From Methanobrevibacter sp. (GTDB taxonomy: Archaea > Methanobacteriota > Methanobacteria > Methanobacteriales > Methanobacteriaceae), in assembly GCA_016291275.1 (NCBI GenBank), contig JAEEWY010000112.1, positions 1-5,034 on the forward strand: a DNA stretch of 5,034 bases, read 5' to 3'. Within the stretch, counting starts at the first letter, position 1; each line of letters starts with the position of its first letter. A program made the translations under genes and the position numbers. Positions 1 to 5,034 of the stretch are shown here, piece after piece. The notes under the pieces were generated by a model. The model worked only from the letters and a program-made list of their open reading frames with translations, had not been told where the DNA came from and made no database searches.

Positions 1-57
1 ATAGAAAATATGGAAAAAATAATTAAAAATTTTTACGAAAAACGATTAAATGAATAA
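1..57 (+). CDS. C-terminal tail of an unidentified plus-strand protein (partial)
   Basis: Reading frame 1 is open from the left edge and ends at a TAA at 55-57. It encodes 18 residues, IENMEKIIKNFYEKRLNE, an amphipathic, charged, helix-like tail of the kind often found at protein C-termini. The other two plus frames stop early in this stretch. The gene would converge on pgk, which fits the two-sided T-rich spacer that follows. The family cannot be named from 18 residues. A chance open frame of this length is possible in A-rich DNA, so confidence is moderate. Confidence 0.5.
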   Translation: MENMEKIIKNFYEKRLNE

Positions 58-75
58 AAAAATAAGAATAAACTT

Positions 76-130
76 AAAAAAAGAAAAGAAGTGGGATAAA
101 TAATTTTTTTAGAATCTAAAAATTATTTAT
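76..130 (-). terminator. Hairpin plus T-tract terminator for tpiA-pgk, probably bidirectional
   Basis: Positions 96-112 and 116-130 are complementary (ATAAATAA against TTATTTAT, then T-run against A-run, then TAG against CTA). They form a stem of about 15 bp with a two-T bulge and an AAT loop. It lies 38 bp past the pgk stop. On the minus strand it is followed by a C/T-rich stretch ending in seven T (76-82). On the plus strand the stem itself contains seven T (104-110), placed to end transcription arriving from the gene whose tail is at 1-57. Archaeal RNA polymerase terminates on T-tracts without needing a hairpin, so the stem may instead protect the mRNA 3' end. Confidence 0.6.
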
Positions 131-168
131 TATTAAAAATATTATTATTTTAAGATTATTTACAAGAA

Positions 169-1398
169 TTATTTACCGTCAAATAATTCCTTAGACTCTT
201 CAAGAGCTACAACTGCAGGTAATGGATTACCAGCCAACATATCAATGGAAGCTCCACCACCACTACTGATATGGTCCATCTTATCTCCATATCCTAAATT
301 AACGGTAGCTGCTGCAATATGTCCTCCACCAATAACTGAAAATCCTTTTGATGACGCAATTGCATTGATGATGTCTTCAGTACCTATTGCGAATTTAGGG
401 TCTTCAAACACACCAGCAGGACCATTTGCGAAAATGGTTTTTGCCTCTCTTAAAATCTTGGAATATTTAATCAATGATTCTCTGCCAATATCAAAAATTG
501 AAGCATCAGGAATGTTTTCAATAGTCACGTCTGCCCTATCACCTTGAACACTGACAGCAACATCAGTAGGATAAACGATTTTATCACCAAACCTTTCAAT
601 GAGGTCTCTACATTTATCCACCATATCAAGATATCCTCTTGATTCAATGAAGTTCTTGTTGGTGGATTTGATATCATAACCTGCTGCCCAAATGAATATA
701 TTAGCAACAAGCCCTGAAACAAGGACATAATCTGCTGTGCCGTTTTCCAAAACGTTTTCAGTAACTGTAATTGAATCGTCTGCCTTCATTCCACCTAAAG
801 CAAAAACGCAAGGATGTTGAACATTCTCTAAAGCATTACCAATAACTGTCAATTCCTTTTCCATGACTCTTCCTGCAGCTGATGGAACAGTTCTTGTAAA
901 TCCAACCAATGAAGTTTGGGACCTGTGTGCTGCAGCAAATGCATCATTTACAAAATAATCAACTAAAGGAGTCAATGTTTTTACAAGCACAGAAGTGGCT
1001 TCCTCCTCAGCAGAACGTTTCAATTGCTCTTCTGAAAAGAACCTGACATTTTCCAAAAGCAAGATTTGTCCAGGTTCTAAAGCTATAATTGATTCCCTTG
1101 CCTTAGATGAAAAGATGGAATCAACATATTTCACTTCCAAACCGACCGCTCTAGATAAAACGACAGCATGTTGCTCCAATGTGGTAAAATCATCTTTACC
1201 GGGACGACTTTGGTGAGCAAGAATAACAGTTTTAGCACCTTTCATGGACAATTCCTTAATGGTTTCAGCATGCAATTTCATACGGGTGTCATCTAAAATG
1301 ATTCCGGAGTTAGGATCCACTGGAGAGTTGATGTCAATCCTAACTAAAACTGTTTTGCCATTTACATCAAAATCATCAATAGTATTAAAGTTAGCCAT
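169..1398 (-). CDS. pgk: Phosphoglycerate kinase, archaeal type
   Basis: This cytoplasmic enzyme interconverts 3-phosphoglycerate plus ATP and 1,3-bisphosphoglycerate plus ADP. In methanogens it serves mainly gluconeogenesis. The 409-residue protein is complete and has the usual two-lobed PGK motifs in order: VRIDINSPVD (19-28) and AHQSRPG (61-67) for the triose substrate, LLENVRF (114-120), NDAFAAAHRSQTS (151-163), GGMKADDS (202-209), NGPAGVFE (325-332) in the nucleotide lobe, GGGHIAAA (357-364) and SSGGGASI (378-385). GGGH where bacterial enzymes have GGGD, and GGMK for GGAK, fit the archaeal branch as I recall it. I chose the ATG at 1396-1398 because GAGTGA sits four bases upstream. An in-frame TTG at 1416 would add six residues but has no such site. 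It follows tpiA by 41 bp with no T-tract between, so the two are probably one transcript. Confidence 0.96.
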   Translation of the reverse strand: MANFNTIDDFDVNGKTVLVRIDINSPVDPNSGIILDDTRMKLHAETIKELSMKGAKTVILAHQSRPGKDDFTTLEQHAVVLSRAVGLEVKYVDSIFSSKARESIIALEPGQILLLENVRFFSEEQLKRSAEEEATSVLVKTLTPLVDYFVNDAFAAAHRSQTSLVGFTRTVPSAAGRVMEKELTVIGNALENVQHPCVFALGGMKADDSITVTENVLENGTADYVLVSGLVANIFIWAAGYDIKSTNKNFIESRGYLDMVDKCRDLIERFGDKIVYPTDVAVSVQGDRADVTIENIPDASIFDIGRESLIKYSKILREAKTIFANGPAGVFEDPKFAIGTEDIINAIASSKGFSVIGGGHIAAATVNLGYGDKMDHISSGGGASIDMLAGNPLPAVVALEESKELFDGK

Positions 1399-1402
1399 AA
1401 TT

Positions 1403-1408
1403 TCACTC
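1403..1408 (-). promoter_or_regulatory. Ribosome binding site of pgk, fixing its ATG start
   Basis: The minus strand reads GAGTGA, four bases before the ATG at 1398. Its GTGA part can pair with UCAC in the usual archaeal 16S rRNA 3' end. The upstream TTG lies before this site, which argues against that TTG as the start. The same GAGTGA box at the same spacing precedes sucC. Confidence 0.6.
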
Positions 1409-1439
1409 AATAACAATCATTTCCATAATTTAAAGAAAA

Positions 1440-2114
1440 TTAAATCTTACTTACTAAATCCAATAATGCATCTTTAGGGCTTTCTGCCTTAATGATTCCA
1501 GAAGCTAAAAGAACTCCTTCAGCACCTAATTCAATAGCTGCAGCCATATCATCACCAGTGGAAATTCCTGCACCGCATAAAACCTTAACATCCTTGTTAA
1601 TGGCTTTAACTTTGGATACGCTTCCCTTTACAACTTCAGGGTCAGCTTTAGAAACAGGTATTCCAGTACCGATAAGTTCAGGTGGTTCCACTGCAACATA
1701 ATCCGGTGAAAATGTAGCTGCTGCAACACTTGTTTCAATATTATTGGTACAGACACATGAAATGAGCTCTGCCTCTTTTGTTTTTTTAACAACTTCTGCA
1801 ATGTCTGCGAGAGTCATTCTGCATTCAGAGTGATTCAATAAAGTCCCATCGATACCGCTTGCTACGAAACTTTCAAACAAGTTGCTTCCAGTATGGCCTC
1901 CAGGGGATACTGCATCAATATGTTGAGAAAGTACAGGAATATTGGTTTCCTCTTTAATTCTATAAATATCAATAGCTTGCGGTACAGCAACCATTGTAAT
2001 TCCAGATTCTTCACCAGCACTTTCTAAAGCATTAGCCAAATCCAATGCCTTTTCACCACTGGATTCCAAATAAGTTTTAAAATTTAATATAACAACAGGT
2101 GTTTTAAGACTCAA
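1440..2114 (-). CDS. tpiA: Triosephosphate isomerase, archaeal type
   Basis: This enzyme interconverts dihydroxyacetone phosphate and glyceraldehyde 3-phosphate in glycolysis and gluconeogenesis. At 224 residues it has the short archaeal length; bacterial and eukaryotic enzymes are near 250. Substrate residues Asn11 and Lys13 lie in ILNFKTY (9-15), the catalytic His95 in LLNHSE (92-97), and the catalytic base Glu143 in AVEPPELIGTG (141-151), which runs into the mobile loop. CGAGIS (180-185) and GVLLASGI (200-207) supply the phosphate-binding end of the barrel. The archaeal form is typically tetrameric. The start is a TTG at 2112-2114, supported by a strong Shine-Dalgarno site six bases upstream; the next Met (residue 41) would delete the catalytic Lys. 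It is the first gene of a probable tpiA-pgk operon and is divergent from taw1. Confidence 0.96.
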   Translation of the reverse strand: MSLKTPVVILNFKTYLESSGEKALDLANALESAGEESGITMVAVPQAIDIYRIKEETNIPVLSQHIDAVSPGGHTGSNLFESFVASGIDGTLLNHSECRMTLADIAEVVKKTKEAELISCVCTNNIETSVAAATFSPDYVAVEPPELIGTGIPVSKADPEVVKGSVSKVKAINKDVKVLCGAGISTGDDMAAAIELGAEGVLLASGIIKAESPKDALLDLVSKI

Positions 2115-2120
2115 ATCAAA

Positions 2121-2128
2121 TCCTCCTT
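2121..2128 (-). promoter_or_regulatory. Strong Shine-Dalgarno site of tpiA, deciding a TTG start
   Basis: The minus strand reads AAGGAGGA, six bases before the TTG at 2114. It is the strongest ribosome-binding sequence in the window and supports the unusual start codon. It also shows that the tpiA mRNA is leadered. Confidence 0.8.
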
Positions 2129-2150
2129 AAAAACTATAATTAAATAACAT

Positions 2151-2196
2151 CTAGCATTTATGCATCAAACATTCATAGTTCTAACATTTTATGCAT
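2151..2196. repeat. Three CATT..AT units at 15-bp spacing upstream of tpiA
   Basis: CATTTATG begins at 2155, CATTCATA at 2170 and CATTTTATG at 2185, exactly 15 bp apart. The outer two belong to a longer direct repeat, CTAGCATTTATGCAT (2151-2165) and CTAACATTTTATGCAT (2181-2196), 30 bp or about three helical turns apart. The first outer unit contains a small inverted repeat, GCAT-TT-ATGC. The block lies 37-82 bp upstream of the tpiA start, between a candidate TATA box and the ribosome binding site. This suggests an operator, but no protein can be assigned, and short A/T repeats also arise by chance. Confidence 0.4.
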
Positions 2197-2205
2197 TTTA
2201 GTATG

Positions 2206-2218
2206 ATAAATAATAAAT
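2206..2218 (-). promoter_or_regulatory. Candidate TATA box for tpiA-pgk
   Basis: The minus strand reads ATTTATTATTTAT, resembling an archaeal TATA element. Transcription would begin about 25-27 bp downstream, near 2185, giving a leader of roughly 70 nt. The surrounding A/T richness makes other placements possible, for example nearer the gene around 2155-2163. Confidence 0.3.
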
Positions 2219-2250
2219 AGAATAATTAAAAAAATTATTACTATATTAAT

Positions 2251-2260
2251 AAAATATATA
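2251..2260 (+). promoter_or_regulatory. Candidate TATA box for taw1
   Basis: AAAATATATA lies in the divergent spacer, centred about 57 bp before the taw1 ATG. An archaeal start site about 27 bp further on would fall near 2283 and give a leader of about 30 nt. A second A/T element, TTATATTTAA near 2269, is an alternative but would leave a very short leader. Confidence 0.35.
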
Positions 2261-2312
2261 TTCTTAATTATATTTAAATTATTTTAATCAACAAAAAAAT
2301 CAAAGGATTATT

Positions 2313-3227
2313 ATGGCATTCACTAAGGAAGAACAAGCAAAATTGGAATACAGCGGTTATAGATTTGTAGGAGAGCACGGCCATGCTGCTGCAAAAATCT
2401 GTCATTGGACTAGAAAAAGCATGGTTAATGAAGGAGTGTGCTATAAAGAGCAATTCTATGGAGTGCAATCCCACAGATGTCTTCAAATGTCTCCAGCTGT
2501 ACCATTCTGTAACCAAAAATGCTCTTTTTGCTGGAGAGACTTAAGTCAAACCAGAATAGAATGGGAAGGGGAATATGATGATCCTAAAACAATTATTGAA
2601 GGTGCCATAAAAGCTCAAAACAATCTCTTATGCGGTTTTGGCGGAAATAAAAAGGCAGATAAGAAAAAGCTTGAAGAAAGCAAGAAGCCAACAAACGCTG
2701 CAATCTCACTTGCTGGTGAACCGACTTTATATCCTGAAATTGATGAACTTTTAGCTGAATTCCACAGACAGGATTTCACAACATTTTTAGTGAGCAATGG
2801 AATGTATTGGGAAAAACTTGGAAGCCTTGAAAACGAACCAACTCAACTATATGTTTCCTTAGATGCACCTAATGAGAAAGTGTATAAAGAACTATGTAAC
2901 CCTCAAATAAATGATGCTTGGAGCAATTTAAACAAAACACTTGAATTAATGAACAGTTTTGATAGCCGTACAGCAATACGAATTACCTCAGTTAAGGGCA
3001 AAAACATGATTAACACTGACGAATATGCAAAATTAATCAATAAGGCTAATCCAAAATATGTTGAAGTGAAAGCATACATGTTTGTAGGGTCTTCCAGAAA
3101 ACGTTTAAGTCTTGACAATATGCCATCAAATCAGGAAGTTCGTGACTTTGCTCAAGAAATAGCTGATAAAACAGGTAGGGAATTAACTAAAGAGTCTGAA
3201 GTGAGCAGAGTTGTTTTATTGGAATAA
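2313..3227 (+). CDS. taw1: tRNA 4-demethylwyosine synthase, a radical SAM enzyme (Taw1/TYW1)
   Basis: Taw1 condenses N1-methylguanosine-37 of tRNA-Phe with two carbons of pyruvate to make 4-demethylwyosine, the first tricyclic step of wyosine synthesis. The 304-residue protein is complete. The radical SAM motif is PFCNQKCSFCWR, with Cys66, Cys70 and Cys73 binding the SAM-associated 4Fe-4S cluster. Cys30, Cys43 and Cys56 keep the 13/13 spacing of the second cluster (C26, C39, C52 in the Methanocaldococcus enzyme as I recall). Lys45 corresponds to that enzyme's Lys41, reported to bind pyruvate. SLAGEPTLYPE (132-142) is the SAM-contacting GE-type motif. There is no N-terminal flavodoxin domain, as expected for archaeal Taw1 and unlike eukaryotic TYW1. 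The ATG is preceded by AAAGGA (2302-2307), five bases away. It is monocistronic, divergent from tpiA and convergent with sucC. The Lys-rich stretch at 113-125 (KKADKKKLEESKK) may contact tRNA; that is inference. Confidence 0.95.
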   Translation: MAFTKEEQAKLEYSGYRFVGEHGHAAAKICHWTRKSMVNEGVCYKEQFYGVQSHRCLQMSPAVPFCNQKCSFCWRDLSQTRIEWEGEYDDPKTIIEGAIKAQNNLLCGFGGNKKADKKKLEESKKPTNAAISLAGEPTLYPEIDELLAEFHRQDFTTFLVSNGMYWEKLGSLENEPTQLYVSLDAPNEKVYKELCNPQINDAWSNLNKTLELMNSFDSRTAIRITSVKGKNMINTDEYAKLINKANPKYVEVKAYMFVGSSRKRLSLDNMPSNQEVRDFAQEIADKTGRELTKESEVSRVVLLE

Positions 3228-3283
3228 AAATAGAATGAAAAATTATAAAATAAAATTGTAAAAATAAAATAGAATAATATAGA

Positions 3284-3326
3284 AAAGTAGAATAAAAAAA
3301 GAATAAAGAAAAGATTAAGTGAGAAG
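3284..3326 (-). terminator. T-rich terminator of sucC
   Basis: On the minus strand the sequence after the sucC stop carries TTTTC, TTTATTC and a run of seven T (3294-3300), the last about 28 bp past the stop, with more T-rich sequence beyond. This is a typical archaeal T-tract terminator without an evident hairpin. The plus strand here is A-rich, with no run of more than two T from 3228 to 3326, so it offers no matching terminator for taw1. Confidence 0.55.
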
Positions 3327-3327
3327 T

Positions 3328-4449
3328 TTATTTAGCTTCTTGTGCTTTAATCTCTTCACACATTGCAACTGCTTTTTTAGCAGCTTCTTCTAATGAGATT
3401 TCATAAGGAATGCCTGCTTCTTCAAGTAATCTTTGACCTTCCTCTTCATTTGTACCGGTAAGTCTTGTTACAATGTTTACATCCCATTTATTGTCCTCCA
3501 AAGCTGCAATTACACCTCTTGCAACATCATCTGCTCTAGTAATACCACCTAAAACATTAAGGAATACCACTTTTACAGGAGGGTAATTTAAAACTAAGTT
3601 TAAAGCTTTTTTAATGGATTCATCAGATGCTCCACCACCGATATCCAAGAAAGTTGCAGGTTTTCCACCGAATAAGGTAACCATATCCATACCGGTTAAG
3701 GTCAATCCTGCACCATTTCCGATAACTGCAATGTCACCATCAAGCTTTACAAATGCAAAGTCTTTTTTCTTGAATCTGTTTTGTCTTACTTGATCTTGAT
3801 GACGGAATAAAGCATCATTTTCAATTTCCAATTTTGCATCAGCTGCAATCAATCCATCATCAGTTAATATGAGCGGGTTTATTTCTGCAATTTCTGCATC
3901 GTACTTATCATAAACATTATAGAGCTTCCAAATGATAGCACCAATTTGAGACATCAATTCAGAGCCAACTCCCATTTTACGAGCTATTTCACGAGCTTCA
4001 TAAGGCAAGAACTCTTTTAATGGGTCTACATTATACCTAATGATTTTTTCAGGGGATGTCTTAGCCAATTCTTCAATTTCAACCCCACCTTCAGCACTTG
4101 CCATAATGATTGGAGTTTTATTTGCCCTGTCATTTGAAACACTTAAGAAAAATTCCCTTTGGATATTTGCTTTTTCTTCAATGAGCAAGTGTTTTACTTT
4201 TTCACCTTTAATCTCTAACTTTAATAACTCATTAGCGATTTCAAATGCTTCACCAGGGTTGTCTGCAAACTTAATACCTCCTGCTTTACCTCTTCCACCA
4301 ACTAAAACTTGAGATTTGAGTACAATAGGTCTTCCAAATTCAGTAGCAACCTCCATTGCCTCTTCAGGAGAGTATACAACATGCCCTTCTAAAATTTTTA
4401 TTCCTTCACTTTCAAAAACTTTTTTTGCACTATGTTCAAAAAACTTCAT
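3328..4449 (-). CDS. sucC: Succinyl-CoA ligase (ADP/GDP-forming), beta subunit
   Basis: SucC is the nucleotide-binding subunit of succinyl-CoA synthetase; with SucD it makes succinyl-CoA from succinate, CoA and a nucleoside triphosphate. In methanogens this feeds reductive 2-oxoglutarate synthesis. The 373-residue protein is complete. The N-terminal ATP-grasp region has LKSQVLVGGRGKAGGIK (44-60, with Lys45 and the GGRGKAGG loop), EINPL (189-193, Mg-binding Glu189 and Asn191) and DAKLEIENDALFRHQD (204-219). The C-terminal CoA-ligase domain has GNGAGLTLTGMD (244-255), FLDIGGGA (267-274), LNVLGGITRADDVARG (297-312) and TGTNEEEG (331-338). I chose the ATG at 4447-4449 because GAGTGAG lies four bases upstream and the protein then opens with the family-typical MKFFEHSAKKVF. 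The in-frame GTG at 4458 overlaps that site. No sucD lies in the window. korC is upstream in the same direction, 268 bp away. Confidence 0.95.
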   Translation of the reverse strand: MKFFEHSAKKVFESEGIKILEGHVVYSPEEAMEVATEFGRPIVLKSQVLVGGRGKAGGIKFADNPGEAFEIANELLKLEIKGEKVKHLLIEEKANIQREFFLSVSNDRANKTPIIMASAEGGVEIEELAKTSPEKIIRYNVDPLKEFLPYEAREIARKMGVGSELMSQIGAIIWKLYNVYDKYDAEIAEINPLILTDDGLIAADAKLEIENDALFRHQDQVRQNRFKKKDFAFVKLDGDIAVIGNGAGLTLTGMDMVTLFGGKPATFLDIGGGASDESIKKALNLVLNYPPVKVVFLNVLGGITRADDVARGVIAALEDNKWDVNIVTRLTGTNEEEGQRLLEEAGIPYEISLEEAAKKAVAMCEEIKAQEAK

Positions 4450-4453
4450 TTTT

Positions 4454-4460
4454 CTCACTC
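4454..4460 (-). promoter_or_regulatory. Ribosome binding site of sucC, fixing its ATG start
   Basis: The minus strand reads GAGTGAG, four bases before the ATG at 4449. It overlaps the alternative GTG start at 4456-4458, which therefore is more likely part of the ribosome binding site than a start codon. Confidence 0.6.
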
Positions 4461-4484
4461 TTATTTAATAAGCATGAAAATTAG

Positions 4485-4517
4485 TATGAATTTTAAAAAT
4501 ACTTATGAATATTAAAA
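4485..4517. repeat. Imperfect direct repeat in the sucC upstream region
   Basis: TATGAATTTTAAAA (4485-4498) and TATGAATATTAAAA (4504-4517) differ at one base and start 19 bp apart. They lie 36-68 bp upstream of the sucC ATG, so in its leader or core promoter. They may be a protein-binding site or simply A/T-rich coincidence. Confidence 0.3.
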
Positions 4518-4554
4518 TAAATTAAAAAGATAAATGTCCTATGAAAAATTTTTG

Positions 4555-4573
4555 TAAATATATTTAATATATT
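4555..4573 (-). promoter_or_regulatory. Candidate TATA box for sucC
   Basis: The minus strand reads AATATATTAAATATATTTA, the most TATA-like stretch in the korC-sucC gap. A start site about 27 bp downstream, near 4535, would leave a leader of about 85 nt. A second A/T stretch at 4509-4530 would give a shorter leader. Together with the T-rich run after korC, this suggests sucC has its own promoter. Confidence 0.3.
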
Positions 4574-4598
4574 GCAATAGAACTGATGTATTATCTTA

Positions 4599-4616
4599 AA
4601 CATAATATAATATGTT
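4599..4616. repeat. 18-bp near-palindrome upstream of sucC
   Basis: AACATA (4599-4604) and TATGTT (4611-4616) are perfect inverted arms around ATATAA, and only one central pair is mismatched. It lies about 26 bp upstream of the candidate sucC TATA box, where archaeal activators often bind. It could also be a weak hairpin in the korC 3' end. Confidence 0.35.
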
Positions 4617-4659
4617 ATTTCTTATTATTAAAATTATTTATAAAAAATAGTTAAAATTG

Positions 4660-4705
4660 AATTAAAAAATTAAAAAATTATTTGAAATATTAAAAAAAGA
4701 AAAAA
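4660..4705 (-). terminator. T-rich terminator after korC
   Basis: On the minus strand, 13 bp past the korC stop, come six T, then seven T (4692-4698), then two further six-T runs within a tandem TTTTTTAAT pattern (4661-4680). Multiple T-tracts are the archaeal intrinsic termination signal. This suggests that the kor transcript ends, at least partly, before sucC. Confidence 0.55.
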
Positions 4706-4717
4706 TGATAAAAATAT

Positions 4718-5034
4718 TTAAAGCAAAGCGTATCCTGCTTCAAATGCTTGAATATTCTTATCTTCTGTACCTTTTGGTACACTGTCTAAAATAGCTTGTT
4801 TTGCTGCATCAACTGAAACAACTTCAGTGACCTTTACGATTGCACCGATCATCACAATGTTTGCAACGATTCTAAGTCCAACATCTTCAGTTGCAGTCTT
4901 AGTTGCAGGTGCTCTGTAAAGTTTTATTTTGTGTTCCTTTACAAAATCAACTATCTCTTCTTCAACAATCATATCCGGATCGATAATCAAGACTCCTTCA
5001 TCCTTCAAATCACCCATATACTTGATTAATGCTT
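4718..5034 (-). CDS. korC: 2-oxoglutarate:ferredoxin oxidoreductase, gamma subunit (C-terminal part)
   Basis: The Kor complex converts succinyl-CoA, CO2 and reduced ferredoxin to 2-oxoglutarate, the last step of the incomplete reductive TCA arm in methanogens. The frame is open to the right edge. In-frame residues ALIKY precede the Met at 5015-5017, so that Met is internal and the gene starts outside the window. About 104 residues are visible, against roughly 180-190 for a full gamma subunit. Family features are LKDEGVLIIDPDMI near the start of the visible part, NIVMIGAIVKVTEVVSVDAAKQAI in the middle, and a C-terminal NIQAFEAGYALL, the usual N..AF..G ending. Assignment to Kor rather than pyruvate or 2-oxoisovalerate oxidoreductase rests on the sucC neighbour. 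The remaining Kor subunits probably lie beyond the right edge, upstream of this gene. Confidence 0.85.
   Translation of the reverse strand, partial: ALIKYMGDLKDEGVLIIDPDMIVEEEIVDFVKEHKIKLYRAPATKTATEDVGLRIVANIVMIGAIVKVTEVVSVDAAKQAILDSVPKGTEDKNIQAFEAGYALL

Larger units (their letters stand above)
4461..4717. other. A/T-rich gap between korC and sucC with no gene
   Basis: This gap holds only the candidate promoter, the two repeats listed separately and the korC terminator. I see no reading frame with a ribosome binding site, no tRNA-like cloverleaf and no GC-rich structured RNA. The sequence is almost entirely A and T. Confidence 0.6.

Noticed and set aside
245..547. 100-codon plus-strand frame inside pgk
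   Set aside because: It lies entirely antisense to conserved pgk coding sequence. Its protein has no recognisable family pattern and it has no good ribosome binding site.
995..1216. Plus-strand frame inside pgk, with similar frames at 1244-1477 and 1492-1701
   Set aside because: These are antisense shadows of pgk and tpiA, rich in Ser and Pro as expected from reversed coding strands.
1399..1416. TTG start extending pgk by six residues
   Set aside because: The GAGTGA ribosome binding site lies between this TTG and the ATG at 1398, and the protein from that ATG has a normal PGK N-terminus.
2274..2516. 80-codon minus-strand frame crossing the taw1 start
   Set aside because: It is antisense to the radical SAM motif region of taw1 and runs into its promoter. 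I see no ribosome binding site, and the composition is not protein-like.
4040..4312. 90-codon plus-strand frame inside sucC
   Set aside because: It is antisense to the conserved ATP-grasp region of sucC, so it is a shadow.
4661..4680. Tandem ATTAAAAA units as a possible array or satellite
   Set aside because: There are only two and a half short A/T units, overlapping the korC T-tract terminator. They are better explained as low-complexity terminator sequence.
5015..5017. ATG as the start of a short 99-residue protein
   Set aside because: The frame stays open upstream to the window edge, and the visible part is only the C-terminal half of a gamma subunit, so this Met is internal.

Overview
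The window looks like chromosomal DNA from an AT-rich methanogenic archaeon of the Methanobacteriales, most likely Methanobrevibacter or a close relative. The grounds are: an archaeal-length (224-residue) triosephosphate isomerase, an archaeal-type phosphoglycerate kinase, the wyosine-base enzyme Taw1, a 2-oxoacid:ferredoxin oxidoreductase gamma subunit beside a succinyl-CoA ligase beta subunit, Shine-Dalgarno-led genes, and spacers that are almost pure A/T. The genus is inferred from composition and gene style and was not tested.

Layout from left to right. At 1-57 lies what is probably the last 18 codons of a plus-strand gene that starts outside the window. It converges on a minus-strand pair, tpiA (1440-2114) then pgk (169-1398), across an A/T spacer holding a long hairpin with T-tracts on both strands. 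Divergent from tpiA is taw1 (2313-3227, plus strand); the 198-bp region between them must hold both promoters. taw1 converges with sucC (3328-4449, minus strand). A 268-bp A/T-rich gap then separates sucC from the 3' part of korC (4718 to the right edge, minus strand), which continues beyond the window.

The genes are central metabolism plus one tRNA-modification enzyme. TpiA and Pgk catalyse neighbouring triose-phosphate steps and, in methanogens, run mainly toward sugar synthesis. SucC (with SucD, not present here) makes succinyl-CoA, and the Kor complex reductively carboxylates it to 2-oxoglutarate: the end of the incomplete reductive TCA arm that supplies glutamate. Taw1 builds the tricyclic base at G37 of tRNA-Phe. 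From memory, Methanothermobacter has kor, sucC, tpiA and pgk genes close together, so this is probably a conserved neighbourhood.

I see no mobile element, CRISPR array, RNA gene, or new multi-gene system. The items worth a second look are regulatory: a 15-bp-periodic repeat upstream of tpiA, the bidirectional hairpin/T-tract terminator after pgk, a one-sided terminator between taw1 and sucC, and a near-palindrome upstream of sucC.
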